This document shows, one piece after another, positions 1 through 10,250 of a stretch of 64,000 nt of DNA (positions are counted from its first letter, which is position 1; every line of letters begins with the position of its first letter). The translations under genes were made by a program, and so were the position numbers. The stretch comes from Typha latifolia (lineage: Eukaryota; Streptophyta; Magnoliopsida; Poales; Typhaceae): NCBI GenBank assembly GCA_019914945.1, contig CM034105.1, forward strand, positions 9,300,001-9,364,000. Direction: 5' to 3'. A model generated the notes under the pieces. It was not told the DNA's origin. It did not search any database and saw only the letters and a list, made by a program, of their open reading frames with translations.

Positions 1-775
1 AATTGAACTAGAGCGACTGAATAAGAAAGTGACATTTCCAAAAGGGAAGAACAAACTTGACGAGATTCTAAAGGCTCAGATCTCTGGAAAAGATAGGTAT
101 GGTGTTCGATACACTAGTAATTCAAATAATAATAAAACTGTCTTCGTTTCTACAGGTATACAAAAAGAAGAATACCTAAAGTCATCAACCACATTTACAA
201 AGTAATCCTGGATGAATGCTTCTAAACTGAAGGTGAATTTACAAACTGGTGAATCGTCAACGGCACCAAAGGTAAACTTTATTCCGACAAAAGGTGAGTA
301 GAAAAAGGTTTATTCCGACATGCTATCATTGCGGCATTCTAGGGCATATTCGACCTCATTGCAAATTTTTGCAAAAATCTAGAACTGCTTTCATTTATGG
401 GATGAAAACAAAGGCCATATGGGTCAAGAAAAGTGATTTGAAATGTTATGTTGTGCATACAGCCTTGAAAGCTTTAAATTCTAATTTGTGGTATTTAGAC
501 AGTGGCTGTTCAAGACATATGTCGGGTGACAAGTTGTTATTTTCTAATCTTCAAAAATATGAAGGGGGAGTTCTGACATTCGGAGATGGTAATTCATCCA
601 AGGTAATAGGTAAAGAAAAGGTAAGTTCTCCGGGGGTTCCTATTTTTGAAAATGTTCTGTATGTTAAAGGCTTGAAAGCAAATCTTTTGAGTATCAGCCA
701 ATTTTGTGATGAAGATTATGAGGTAAATTCTTCAAAAATGATTGTACTATTCTAGATCATGGTAGTAATGTTATA
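1..775 (+). pseudogene. Copia element A: gag C-terminus, zinc knuckle and protease
   Basis: This is the 5' visible part of a SIRE-like Ty1/copia gag-pol. The first ~290 bases translate to the lysine/glutamate-rich gag tail seen in element C, and a frameshift follows near 285. From 294 the frame reads a CX2CX4HX4C zinc knuckle (CYHCGILGHIRPHC, about 330-370), then the copia aspartic protease motif WYLDSGCSRHMSGD near 487-530, which cleaves the polyprotein. It ends at LLSISQFCDEDYEV where an LTR fragment is inserted. The in-frame ATG is absent (the open stretch begins at GTG), so no functional start is claimed. It is the only family 1 copy here that keeps the protease core. Family call is by motif; lineage (SIRE) is inferred from RT similarity further along. 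Confidence 0.85.
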
Positions 776-1482
776 TGAAAAAACCCCTAAACACAATTAT
801 GTATCTAAATACTAAGCAATGATATCACTCGTTCGCTTAAGTAAAAGTCCGAAGAAATATTAGGAATGAAAGCAGAGATGAACGCCAAGATTTTAACGTG
901 GAAAAACCCAAACGGGAAAAAACCATAGATCCAAAATCGAATCAAAACCAATCACTAGAATAGTAGCAGTTACAAGACTGACTCACAAAACAACCCGTCG
1001 ATCCAAACGACTTTGTTCTTCTCAATCTTGCTCGCTAGAACCCACGATTCACTGCTTCTCATGATTGAAGTCCAATCTTAGTAACCCTCAAGATTGATCT
1101 TTCGTCTAGATAGCCCTTAAGATGAAAGATTAAGTTTTGTAGGTGAGAGGAACCTTGAAGTTGAAGAACCGATGTAACCTCAAAAAGTCTCCTTCAATAA
1201 TGCTTCTTCAACCACCCTCAAGATAGGGCATCACAATCCTTATATATGATCTCCAAGATAGAGTCAAATCCAAGTCTTATCCGTACTCACGAAAGTCCAA
1301 TTTTATCAAACTTCATTGGTGCGTTCGAACGCGGCTCGGGTGCGTTCGAACGCGACAACTTGAATTCTTCAAGTTGCGTTCAAACGCGTTTGTGAACGCA
1401 GCTCTCGGTCTATGTGAATGCAATAACCGCATTCGAACGCGTTTGTAAACACGACTCTGTCTGTGTGAACTGAGTACCTGCG
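776..1482 (-). repeat. Family 1 copia LTR fragment inserted in element A (opposite orientation)
   Basis: On the minus strand this is the R/U5 side of the family 1 LTR, ending ...GGGGTTTTTTCA at 776. It contains the copia-typical stretch with CCCGTTTGGGTTTTTCCACG. The same LTR occurs at 3181-3697, 9279-10125 and 16909-17882. The U3 start is missing: the fragment stops inside the GCGTT-rich part at about 1482. Element A coding sequence resumes at 1483 with almost no loss, so an LTR or element inserted here and its U3 end was later deleted. Two exact GCGTTCGAACGC palindromes lie at 1321 and 1342. Confidence 0.8.
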
Positions 1483-1927
1483 TTATGGATCTAGAACATC
1501 TGATAATTGCTATGTTGTTGAAATGTCACAGAAACTGAAATGTAACAGTGCCTCTTTCGACATTGCAGATCTTTAGCATCAACGTCTTGGACATGTGAAT
1601 CACGAGGAATTATTTACTCTGTCCAAACAAGAAGTGGTAAGTGGAATACCTAAGATGAAAGAAATGTCAAAAAGAGTGTGCGATTTGTGTCAAATTGGAA
1701 GACAAATTCGAATCTCACACAAGAAGGTAAATGCAGCTACCACCGACCGTGTGCTTCAATTAGTTCACATGGACTTGATGGGTTCAATAAAAATGGAAAG
1801 TCTTGGAGGTAAACGCTATATATTCTTAATGGTCGATGATTACTCCAAATATACCTAGGTTGCTTTTCTACGTGAGAAGTCTGAAACATATGAGGTTTTT
1901 TAATCACTATGCTTAAAATTGTAGAAT
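1483..1927 (+). pseudogene. Copia element A: integrase N-terminal part
   Basis: This continues the element A pol frame after the inserted LTR fragment. It carries the GAG-pre-integrase/HHCC zinc-binding region (LGHVNHEELFTLSKQ ... CDLCQIGRQ) and the start of the integrase core with the first catalytic Asp in HMDLMG and MVDDYSKYT. Stops occur in place of Trp (KYT* at ~1857) and at two later sites. At 1924-1930 the sequence jumps from integrase (CLKLQN in copy C) directly to reverse transcriptase ([12 protein letters not shown] in copy C). The rest of the integrase and the start of RT, roughly 1.2 kb judged from C, are deleted. Confidence 0.85.
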
Positions 1928-2850
1928 GAATATGTTTATTTGGAACAACCAAAAGGGTTCGAAGATCAAAAATTTCCTTCTCATGTGTTTAAACTGAAAA
2001 AGACCCTCTATAGGCTAAAACAAGCTCCAAGAGCTTGGTATGAGAAGTTGACCACTTTTTTAGTGGATGCGGGGTTCACTCGAGGGGGAGTGGACAAGAC
2101 ATTGTTCATTAGACAGTCGAACAAAAGTTTAGTTGTGGCACAAATATATGTGGATGACATTGTCTTTGGGGCAAGAAGTCGATCATTAGCTAAGGAGTTT
2201 GCAGATCTTATGTATAGTCATTTTGAGATTAGCATGATGGGTGAGTTGAAGTTCTTTTTGGGACTTCAAATTACTCAGTTGAAAAGAGGGATATTTATCG
2301 CTCAAATCAAGTATGCTAAGGATCTTGTGACTAAATTCAATTTAAAAAATGCAAAACATGCTAGAACTCCTATGAGTATAACTACCAAACTAGGTAAGGA
2401 TATTTCAGGAAAAAGTGTTGATCAGACACTATATAGGAGCATGATTGGTAGTCTTTTGTACTAAACTGCTAGTAGACCAGACATTGCATTTAGTGTCGGT
2501 GTGTGTGCTAGGTTTCAATCTGAACCTAAGGAGACAAATTTGTTTGCTGTGAAACGTATTATAAAATATATTGGTGGCACAGTTGACTTAGATATCTGAT
2601 TTACGTATGACTCGGGAGCTATCATATCTGGATACACGGATTCTGATTGGGCAAGTTCATGTGATGAAAGAAAAAGTACCTCAAGTGGATGTTTTTATAT
2701 TAGAAATAATCTGGTTGCTTGGCACAGTAAGAAACAAAACTCAATATCTTTATCTACTGCAGAGGCCGAGTACATTGCAGCGGGAAGTTGTTGTTCTCAG
2801 TTACTATGGATGAAACAGATGGTCAAAGATTACGGCATTGAACAAGATAC
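1928..2850 (+). pseudogene. Copia element A: reverse transcriptase and RNase H remnant
   Basis: The RT_2 domain reads [20 protein letters not shown], then the intact catalytic box YVDD (AQIYVDDIVFGA, near 2140-2180), then MGELKFFLGLQI. A stop at 2462 (copy D has Leu) separates RT from RNase H, which includes SGYTDSDW and the STAEAEYIA motif. The frame is lost around 2600. Coding homology ends at 2850, where about 230 bases present in C are missing and the sequence passes straight into the 3' untranslated segment. Residue order and motifs match the SIRE/Maximus lineage of Ty1/copia. Confidence 0.85.
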
Positions 2851-3180
2851 TTTGGATTGAATTTTTTTTTTGGTTTGGTTTGCGTGTTTTTTTTTATTAT
2901 TTCTTTTCGTTTATTTTTAGGTTTTCTTTACTCTGAACTTTTCTCTAAAGAAGTAAGTCGGTTTGTCTACTTTGTTGTATCATTGTTTAAATAGGAAAGT
3001 TTATTTAAGAAGAATGTTTCATGTTATTTATGCTCACCTTGCATATGTATATTATTATGATCAATCAAGATTAATTTAATTTTGAGTGATGCATTAGAAT
3101 TGATTATAATATGCTTTTGATGATTTGATTGATCTGTGTATGCTTATTTCATTCGATTGTCATATTCTATGTCTTGAATC
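2851..3180 (+). other. Copia family 1 3' untranslated segment (element A)
   Basis: Non-coding, T-rich sequence also present downstream of pol in copies C (5430-4621, minus) and D (15050-14191, minus). It stops abruptly at 3180 (GTCTTGAATC), where a minus-oriented LTR begins. In C the segment runs on past this point, so element A is cut here. Confidence 0.7.
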
Positions 3181-3697
3181 TGAAAAACCCCTAGACACAA
3201 TTATGTATCTAAATACTAGGCAATGATATCACTCGTTCGCTTAAGTAAAAGTCTGTAGAAATATTAGGAACGAAAGCAGAGATGAACGCCAAGATTTTAA
3301 CGTGGAAAAACCCAAACGGGAAAAAACCACGGATCCAACTCAGATCAAAACCAATCACTAGAATAGTAGCAGTTACAAGACTGACTCACAAAACAACCCG
3401 TCGATCCAAACGACTTTGTTCTTCTCAGTCTTGCTCGCTAGAACCCACGATTTACTGCTTCTCGTGATTGAAGTCCAACCTCAGTGACCCTCGAGATTGA
3501 TCTTTTGTCTAGATAACCTTTAAGACGAAAGATTAACTTTTTAATGATGAGTGGAACCTTGTTAGTTGAAGCACCGATGTAGCCTCAAGAAGTCTCATTC
3601 AATAATGCTTCTTCAATCACCCTAGAGATAGGGCATCACAATTCTTATATATGATCTCCAAGATAGAGTCAAATCCAAGTCTTATATGATCTCCAAG
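3181..3697 (-). repeat. 3' LTR remnant of copia element C
   Basis: Minus-oriented family 1 LTR whose terminal CA is at 3181 (rc ...GGGGTTTTTCA). The R/U5 part is well conserved. The U3 half is missing: at 3697 the LTR joins a truncated open reading frame (see 3698-4012). A 14-15 bp block, TATGATCTCCAAG, is repeated just before the break (about 3648 and 3684), which may mark the recombination point. Orientation and position fit the 3' LTR of minus-strand element C. Confidence 0.7.
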
Positions 3698-4012
3698 GTA
3701 TACAGACACCCCACGAACAGTAGAACGTATACAGCGGTCTAAAACCGTGGCATTACTAAAAAATTCCCGAACAACTTCCACATAAGCAGTCCCGCTCATC
3801 CCACACACTGAGAACCATCCTCGCTCAGTAAATATCTATTCTATCCCCAAAGAAGAAAAATCGGAAATGACCACGAGTCGTTCACAAATAACAGGACGGG
3901 TGCCAAAATTATGTTTGTAACGCCCCGCAGCCGTAGATGTCAAAAACTTGGGAGCTGAAGTAGGTGGTGAAGGCGGCCTTGGTTTCTTGGAAACTGCAGC
4001 TTTTCTAGGCAT
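3698..4012 (-). pseudogene. Truncated ORF resembling the 'putative plant transposon protein' domain
   Basis: On the minus strand an ATG at 4012-4010 opens a frame starting MPRKAAVSKKPRPPSPP, followed by AAGRYKHNFGTRPV. One in-frame stop (~3836) comes next, then ERGWFSVCGMSGTAYVEVV and REFFSNATVLDRCIRSTVRG. The Pro/Lys-rich leader followed by a RGW...V.EF..N...VRG pattern is what I know from the plant domain catalogued as Transposase_32 (PF20167), recalled from memory. It lies between a copia pol and its 3' LTR, the place where SIRE elements carry an extra ORF. Whether it belonged to the copia element or to another TE is unresolved. It is truncated at 3698 by the LTR junction. Confidence 0.5.
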
Positions 4013-4620
4013 TTTTGAGAAAGAAACAAGTCACAAGATTCAATACATGCCCAAAGAAAACAAAAAGATAATAAGAAAACCAAAAAATTCTAGAAACCAT
4101 GAAGGCCCTAAATGAAATCCATCTTCCACTTGAAAACGCTAAGATATCACGTTCAATCGCACAAGAAACATCAAGATATTAACTTTAACGTGATCAAAAC
4201 TCGAAAACACACGAAATCAATCAAGATCAAGAGACTCAATTGAATAAAAAAAATAAGAAAATTGATGGATGATCATACCTCACAAAAGTGAAGAAAAACT
4301 AAAAGATTCGGCCGAAAGATGCTAGATCCAAAGGAAAACTACCCTCTAAAAGGATTAGAAGTGAAAATTTTGATGAAAAAGACCAAGATCTTGAAGATTT
4401 GAGAGGGAGGAAATAAATGGTTTCTAGGGTTTGGAAGATGGAAGATGAAAACCATTGGGTTCGGACGCAATATTTAAAGAACCCTCGAGTGCGTTCGAAC
4501 GCACCAGTCTGCGCGTTCGAACATGCCAATCATCGCGTTCGAACTCAAAAATTTGCATTCGAATGCCCCCTTTTTTTTAAGTAAAAAATCTAAGAAAAAA
4601 ATCAAAAAATCTTTTTGGAG
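4013..4620 (-). other. Leader upstream of the truncated ORF, with PPT-like tract and palindromes
   Basis: Reading on the minus strand after the copia 3' UTR, an A8G5 tract (complement of 4565-4578) resembles a polypurine tract. It is followed by several GCGTTCGAAC variants, one of them the exact palindrome at 4491-4502, then a T-rich leader with no long open frame before the ATG at 4012. The A8G5 tract is not followed by TG, so it is not a clear LTR boundary. Confidence 0.4.
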
Positions 4621-5429
4621 ATGCACCTCTAAAAATTCAAAATAGATTCAAGACAGAGAATATGACAATCGAATGAAATAAGTCATACACAGATCAATCA
4701 AATCATCAAAAGCATATTATAATCAATTCTAATGCATCAGTCAAAATTAAATTAATTTTGATTAATCATAACAATATACATATGCAAGCTGAGCACAGAT
4801 AACATGAAACATTCTTCTTAAATAAACTTTCCTATTTAAACAATGATACAACACAGTAGTCAAACTGACTTAATATTTAAATTTGCAATTTTCGACTTAT
4901 TCTTCATAACCAAATAGAAATTTTCCTGTATTATTTTTTTTTTATACATAAACCATATAGGTGCAATGATGACTTTCACACATGAGTAGGTAGCCCTTTA
5001 CTTATAGTACATATCAAACAATGTGCAAGAAGATATTTACAAACATCAAAAAAATTTATTTAATTTGCAAGCAATGTACTGAGTCAAACTGGACACTAAA
5101 TAAGATTTCATGATGTCATGCTCACTCAAGAATATACACACGTTATGAGTGCATTAAATTTAGTTTAATTATCATATAAGTCGAGAGAGTGAACAAATCA
5201 GAAATGATACAATATACTGCAAGATGACAAAATTGACTATCATAACTCATAATCAAGAGAAAAATTATATTTATATGTCAAGAGAAAAAAAAATATTTTA
5301 TGACAAAAACTCTTGACAAATCTGAAACTAAAACCAAAAAACAAGTTTAGAGTAAAGAAAACCTAAAAAAAACTAAAAAAATAACAAAAAAGAAACACGC
5401 AAACCAAACCAAAAAAAAATTAATCCAAA
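4621..5429 (-). other. Copia family 1 3' untranslated segment (element C)
   Basis: Non-coding, AT-rich, colinear with 2851-3180 (plus strand) and 14191-15050 (minus strand). No ORF of note. Its conservation across three copies marks it as part of the element rather than flank. Confidence 0.65.
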
Positions 5430-6930
5430 GTACAAATCCCTAAAGAAGTACGAAGATCACCCAAATGTTTCTCCATCTTAACATGTTCTAGTGCTATTGT
5501 TTTGTCTTCAACAAACTCGCATGTAAAATGATGTCAGATATCAATATGTTTTGTACGTGAGTGTTGAACAGGATTTTTTGATATATTAATAGCACTCATG
5601 TTGTCACAATAAAGCACCATAGTATCTTGTTCAATGCCGTAATCTTTGACCATCTGTTTCATCCATAGTAACTGAGAACAACAACTTCCCGCTGCAATGT
5701 ACTCGGCCTCCGCAGTAGATAAAGATATCGAGTTTTGTTTCTTACTGTGCCAAGCAACCAGATTGTTTCCAATATAAAAACATCCACCTGAGGTACTTTT
5801 TCTATCATCACATGAATCTGCCCAATCAGAATCTGTGTATCCAGATATGATAGCTCTTGAGTCATACGTAAACCAGATACCTAAGTCAACTGTGTCACCG
5901 ACATATTTTATGATACGTTTCACAGCAAACAAATGTGTCTCCTTAGGTTCAGACTAAAACCTAGCATACACACCGACACTAAATGCAATGTCTGGTCTAC
6001 TAGCAGTTAACTACAAAAGACTACCAATCATGCTCCTATACATTGTCTGATCAACTCTTTATCCTGAAATATCCTTACCTAGTTTGGTAGTTGTACTCAT
6101 AGGAGTTCTAGCATGTTTTGCATTTTCTAAACTGAATTTAGTCACAAGATCCTTAGCATACTTGGTTTGAGTAATAAATATCCCTCTTTCCAACTGAGTA
6201 ATTCGAAGTCTCAAAAAGAACTTCAACTCACCCATAATGCTCATCTTAAAATGACTATATATAAAATCTACAAACTCCTTAGCTAATGATCAACTCGTTG
6301 CCCCGAAGACAATGCCATCCACATATATTTGTGCCACAACTAAACTCTTGTTTGACCGTCTAATGAAAAATGTCTTATCCACTCCCCCTCGAGTGAACCC
6401 CGCATCCACTAAAAAAGTGGTCAACTTCTCATACCAAGCTCTTGGAGCTTGTTTTAGCATGTAGAGGGTCTTTTTCAGTGTAAACACATGAGAAGGAAAT
6501 TTTTGATCTTTGAACCCTTTCGGTTGTTCCACATAAACATCTTCATTCAGAGTACCATTCAAGAAAGCACTTTTAACATCCATTTGAAACAATTTAAATT
6601 TTAAGTGACAAACAATAGCAAGCAGTATACGAATATATTCTAATCTAGCAATAGGAGCAAATGTCTCATCAAAATCTATACCCTCAACCTTAGTATATCC
6701 CTGTGCTACGAGTCTAGCTTTATTTCGAACTATATTGCCATGTTCATCACTTTTATTCTTGTAAATCCATTTTGTTCCAATGATGTTCACATTCTTAGGT
6801 CTAGGAATTAAATACCAAACATATTCCTAGAAAATTGCTCTAATTCCTCATGCATAGCATTAACCCAAGAATCGTCTAACAATGCTTCCTACACATTTTT
6901 AGGTTCAAAAGAAAATGTATAACAAGTAAA
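5430..6930 (-). pseudogene. Copia element C: reverse transcriptase and RNase H
   Basis: RT reads [49 protein letters not shown] and EQPKGFKDQ. The catalytic box is YVDG instead of YVDD ([12 protein letters not shown]), so one metal-binding Asp is lost and this RT should be inactive. Stops near 6290, 6062 and 5955 divide the frame. RNase H spans about 5932-5440 with SGYTDSDWADSCDDRKST, STAEAEYIAAGSC, and VLYCDNMSAINISKN. Stops also lie in the linker to integrase (6840-6950). Domain order PR-IN-RT-RH defines Ty1/copia. Confidence 0.9.
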
Positions 6931-6951
6931 TGATACCTCACTTTGGATTTG

Positions 6952-8232
6952 TCATCTTGTCTTAATTGGTTCATTCACGTCTCTGATCACTTGTGACAAT
7001 GAATGATTTGATTTCACTCTGGCAGATGGTTCCGGTACATTGCAGTCATCTTTATTCATTTCAATTTTGTCCTCGTCCTGATTCTCAATTTCCAGATCAA
7101 GCTCCGTTCCTATTTCTTCGTCATATGTATCTGTAGAAACAGAAATAGGAGTAGCTTTAGTTAAATCAGTCGTGGATTCATCTATCATAACATTAGCAGA
7201 TTCCATAACAGTAGAAGTGTCAATATTAAATACTCTATAGGCTCTACTATTATTCGAATACCCCAAGAAGATGCCTTCGCTACTTCTAGTGTCAAATTTA
7301 GTCAAATATTCTCGATCACGCAAGATATAACATTTACTTCCAAAAGCTCGAAAATATTTAACATTAGGTTTCTTATCTTTCCAGATTTCATATGCAGTCA
7401 TTTTTGTACCTGGTCTTAGATAAACACGATTTATCACATGTACCGCTGTATTGACCGCCTCCGCCCAAAACTTTTGAGTAACCTCTTTAGCGTGAAGCAT
7501 AACTCTAGCCATTTCCTGCACAACTCGGTAATTTCTTTCAACAATTTCGTTCTGTTGTGGAGTTATAGGAGCTGAAAACTCATGTTGAATACCAAGAGAA
7601 TCACAAAATATAGAAAAATTTTCATTTTCAAATTCTCTACCATGATCAGAACGAATCCTAACTAGGGTTGTAGATTTTTTATTCTGCAATTTTAAGCATA
7701 GTGATTTAAAAACTTCAAAGGTTTCGGACTTCTCACGTAGAAAGGCAACCCAGGTATATCTCGAGTAATCATCGACCATTAAGAAAATATAGCGTTTACC
7801 TCCAAGACTTTCCGTTTTTGTTGGACCCATCAAGTCCATGTGAACTAATTGAAGCACATGGTCGGTGGTAGCTGCATTTACCTTATTGTGTGAGATTCGA
7901 ATTTGTTTTTCAATTTGACACGAACTACACACTCTTTTTGACATTTCTTTCATCTTAGGTATTACTCTTACAACTTCTTGTTTGGACAGAGTAAATAATT
8001 CCTTGTGATTCATATGTCCAAGACGTTGATGCCAAAGATCTGCAATGTCGAAAGAGGTACTATTACATTTTAGTTTATGTGATGTTCCAACAACATAACA
8101 ATTATCAGATGTTCTAGATCCATAACATATAACATTACCACCATGATCTAGAATAGTACAATCATTTTTGGAGAATTTTACCTCATAATCTTCATCACAA
8201 AATTGACTGATACTTAGAAGATTTTCTTTCAA
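6952..8232 (-). CDS. Copia element C: uninterrupted integrase ORF
   Basis: This 426-residue open stretch is the best preserved copia coding region in the window. It holds the zinc-binding pre-integrase (WHQRLGHMNHKELFTLSKQ ... CSSCQIEKQIRISHNK), then the rve core with the first catalytic Asp in HMDLMGPTKT, the second in IRSDHGREFENE, and Glu in EIVERNYR. The C-terminal GKEL-like part follows (FRAFGSKCYILRDRE, GIFLGYSNNSRAYRVFN). It begins inside the polyprotein, so its nominal start codon is not a real initiation site; it would be made only as part of gag-pol. All three catalytic acidic residues look present although the neighbouring protease is deleted and the RT active site is mutated. Confidence 0.85.
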   Translation of the reverse strand: MKENLLSISQFCDEDYEVKFSKNDCTILDHGGNVICYGSRTSDNCYVVGTSHKLKCNSTSFDIADLWHQRLGHMNHKELFTLSKQEVVRVIPKMKEMSKRVCSSCQIEKQIRISHNKVNAATTDHVLQLVHMDLMGPTKTESLGGKRYIFLMVDDYSRYTWVAFLREKSETFEVFKSLCLKLQNKKSTTLVRIRSDHGREFENENFSIFCDSLGIQHEFSAPITPQQNEIVERNYRVVQEMARVMLHAKEVTQKFWAEAVNTAVHVINRVYLRPGTKMTAYEIWKDKKPNVKYFRAFGSKCYILRDREYLTKFDTRSSEGIFLGYSNNSRAYRVFNIDTSTVMESANVMIDESTTDLTKATPISVSTDTYDEEIGTELDLEIENQDEDKIEMNKDDCNVPEPSARVKSNHSLSQVIRDVNEPIKTR

Positions 8233-8254
8233 GCTCTTAACATAAAGAACATTT

Positions 8255-8611
8255 TCAAGTTTTCAAGGCTGTATACACAACATAACATTTCAAATCAGAA
8301 TTTAAAGTTTTCAAGGCTGTATACACAACATAACATTTCAAATCACTTTTCTTGACCCATATGGCCTTTGTTTTCATCCCATAAATAAAAGCACTTCTAG
8401 GTTTTTGCAAAAATTTGCAATGAGGTCGAATATGCCCTAGAATGCCGCAATGATAGCATGTCGGAACAAACCATTTTCTACTCACCTTTTGTCGAGGAGT
8501 GTGACTAAAGTTTACCTTTGGTGCTATTGAGGATTCACCAGATTGTAGATTCAACTTCAGTTTAGAAGAATTCATCCAGGATTGCTTTGTAAATGCGGTT
8601 GATGAGTTCAA
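8255..8611 (-). pseudogene. Copia element C: zinc-knuckle region with the protease deleted
   Basis: The frame has the CYHCGILGHIRPHC knuckle and reads as far as YVVYTALKTLNSD. Where element A continues into the protease (WYLDSGCSRHM), C instead repeats DLKCYVVYTALKT and then resumes beyond the protease at the ENVLYVK-equivalent. The catalytic DSG is therefore absent. The repeat is a 39-bp block present twice, 8259-8297 and 8307-8345 (period 48 bp). Confidence 0.85.
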
Positions 8612-8674
8612 ATATTCTTCCTTTTGTATACCTGTAGAAACGAAGATATTTTTATTATTGTTTGAATTATTAGT

Positions 8675-9278
8675 TTATCCAACACCATACCTGTCTTTTC
8701 CAAAGATCTGAGCCTTTAGAATCTCGTCAAGTTTGTTCTTCCCTTTAAGAAATGTCACTTCCTTATGCAATCGCTCTAGTTCAATTTCATCAGCCTTTAT
8801 TTTATTTTTTATATTGTCAAGTTGTTCAGAAAGGTCTTTGACACGTTCAAGTTCCAATTTGTATTTATCCTCAAATTGAATTCTTTCTAGTTCGATTACC
8901 TTGAGTTGTTGAAGTAATCTAAGATTGATTTTCTTGAGTTTAAACGACTCCAAGTACAGGTCATTATATGCCTTTTGAATTTCAGATTTATCTTACTCAG
9001 TTGGTAACATATCCTGATCATCTGTACTATCAGTATTAACAACAGAATCGATATTAAGTAGAGAAGAGGCAAAAGCAACAAAGTTTTCTTTGTCTTTTCC
9101 AGAATCATCATCAGATTCATCTGAGTCATCCCAAGTAACTTTCATAGCTTTACCCTTCTTCTTAAGGCGATTAGGGCATTCTTGTGCTATGTGTCCAAAA
9201 TCAGAACATTCAAAACATCGAACTTTATTCTCAGAATTCTTATTTTTCTGTTTGACACTGTTGTTACTCACACCTTTA
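8675..9278 (-). pseudogene. Copia element C: gag C-terminal region
   Basis: Two overlapping frames cover the gag C-terminus. 9271-8993 has a CCHC knuckle CFECSDFGHIAQECPN, followed by an Asp/Ser-rich acidic stretch (DDSDESDDDSGKDKE). 8953-8675 is a Lys/Glu/Leu-rich, probably coiled-coil segment (KLELERVKDLSEQLDNI). The N-terminal two thirds of gag, the leader and the primer binding site are missing because gag joins directly to the LTR at about 9277-9281. Confidence 0.8.
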
Positions 9279-10125
9279 TCACTCGTTTGCTTAAGTAAAA
9301 GTCCGTAGAAATATTAAGAACGAAAGCAGAGATGAACGCCAAGATTTTAACGTGGAAAAACTTAAATGGGAAAAAACCACGGATCCAAACTCGGATCAAA
9401 ACCAATCACTAGAATAGTAGCAGTTACAAGACTGACTCACAAAACAACCCGTCGATCCAAACGACTTTGTTCCTCTCAGTCTTGCTTGCTAGAACCCACG
9501 ATTCACTACTTCTCGTGATTGAAGTCCAACCTCAGTAACCCTCGAGATTGATCTTTCGTTTAGATAGCTCTTAAGACGAAAGATTAACTTTTGTTGATGA
9601 GTGGAACCTTGTTAGTTGAAGAGCCAATGTAGCCTCAAGAAGTCTCTTTCAATAATGCTTTTTCAACCACCTTAGAGATAGAGCATCACAATCCTTATAT
9701 ATGATCTCCAAGATAGAGCCAAATCCAAGTCTTATCCGTCCTCACGAAAGTCCAATTTTATCAAACTTCGTTGGTGCGTTCGAACGCGACCCGGATGCGT
9801 TCGAACGACATAACTTGATCTCAGGTGCGTTCGAACGGGCCCGAGTGCATTCGAACGCGACAACTTGAATTCTTCATGTTGCGTTCGAACGCGTTTGCGA
9901 ACGCAGCTCTCGGTCTGTGTGAACGCAGTACCCGCGTTCGAAAGCATTTGTGAACGCACTGCGTTCGAACGCGTTTGTGAATGCAGTGTGAACTCAACAG
10001 TTTTTCTCTAATAATTTTGCAATTCTTCAAACCAGAGATATTCTAGACTTGTATAAAGCTCATATATATGTAAAAATACACTTAGAATATTTTGTACACA
10101 ATTGCCAATAATTAAAAATCTAACA
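9279..10125 (-). repeat. 5' LTR of copia element C
   Basis: On the minus strand the LTR starts TGTTAGATTTTTAATT at 10125. A TATA-like CATATATATGAGC lies near 10070-10060, then clustered GCGTTCGAACGC palindromes (exact at 9961, 9881, 9776), then the R/U5 part with GGGTTTTTCCACG. The 10125 boundary is supported by comparison with D: both copies agree up to TAACA and diverge right after it. The last ~45 bases of U5 are missing at the gag junction. Confidence 0.8.
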
Positions 10126-10250
10126 TTATCTAACTATTTTCTAGTTATTTAACTACTATAACTATTTTTTAGTTATCTAACTACTTTTTAGTTATGTAAC
10201 TATTTTTTAGTTATCTAACTACTTTTTAGTTATCTAACTACTAGCATCGT
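10126..10250. repeat. Short tandem repeat of a TAGTTATCTAACTACTTTT-type unit
   Basis: About six degenerate copies of a ~20-22 bp unit with TAACTA/TAGTTA inverted parts lie directly outside the LTR of element C. Confidence 0.7.

Noticed and set aside
1321..1353. GCGTTCGAACGC as a heat-shock element
   Set aside because: Heat-shock elements need GAA and TTC units separated by two bases; here TTC and GAA are directly adjacent.
3176..10130. Target-site duplication around element C
   Set aside because: Left flank GAATC and right flank TTATC share only three bases, and the right flank does not continue element A, so a simple insertion of C into A is not supported.
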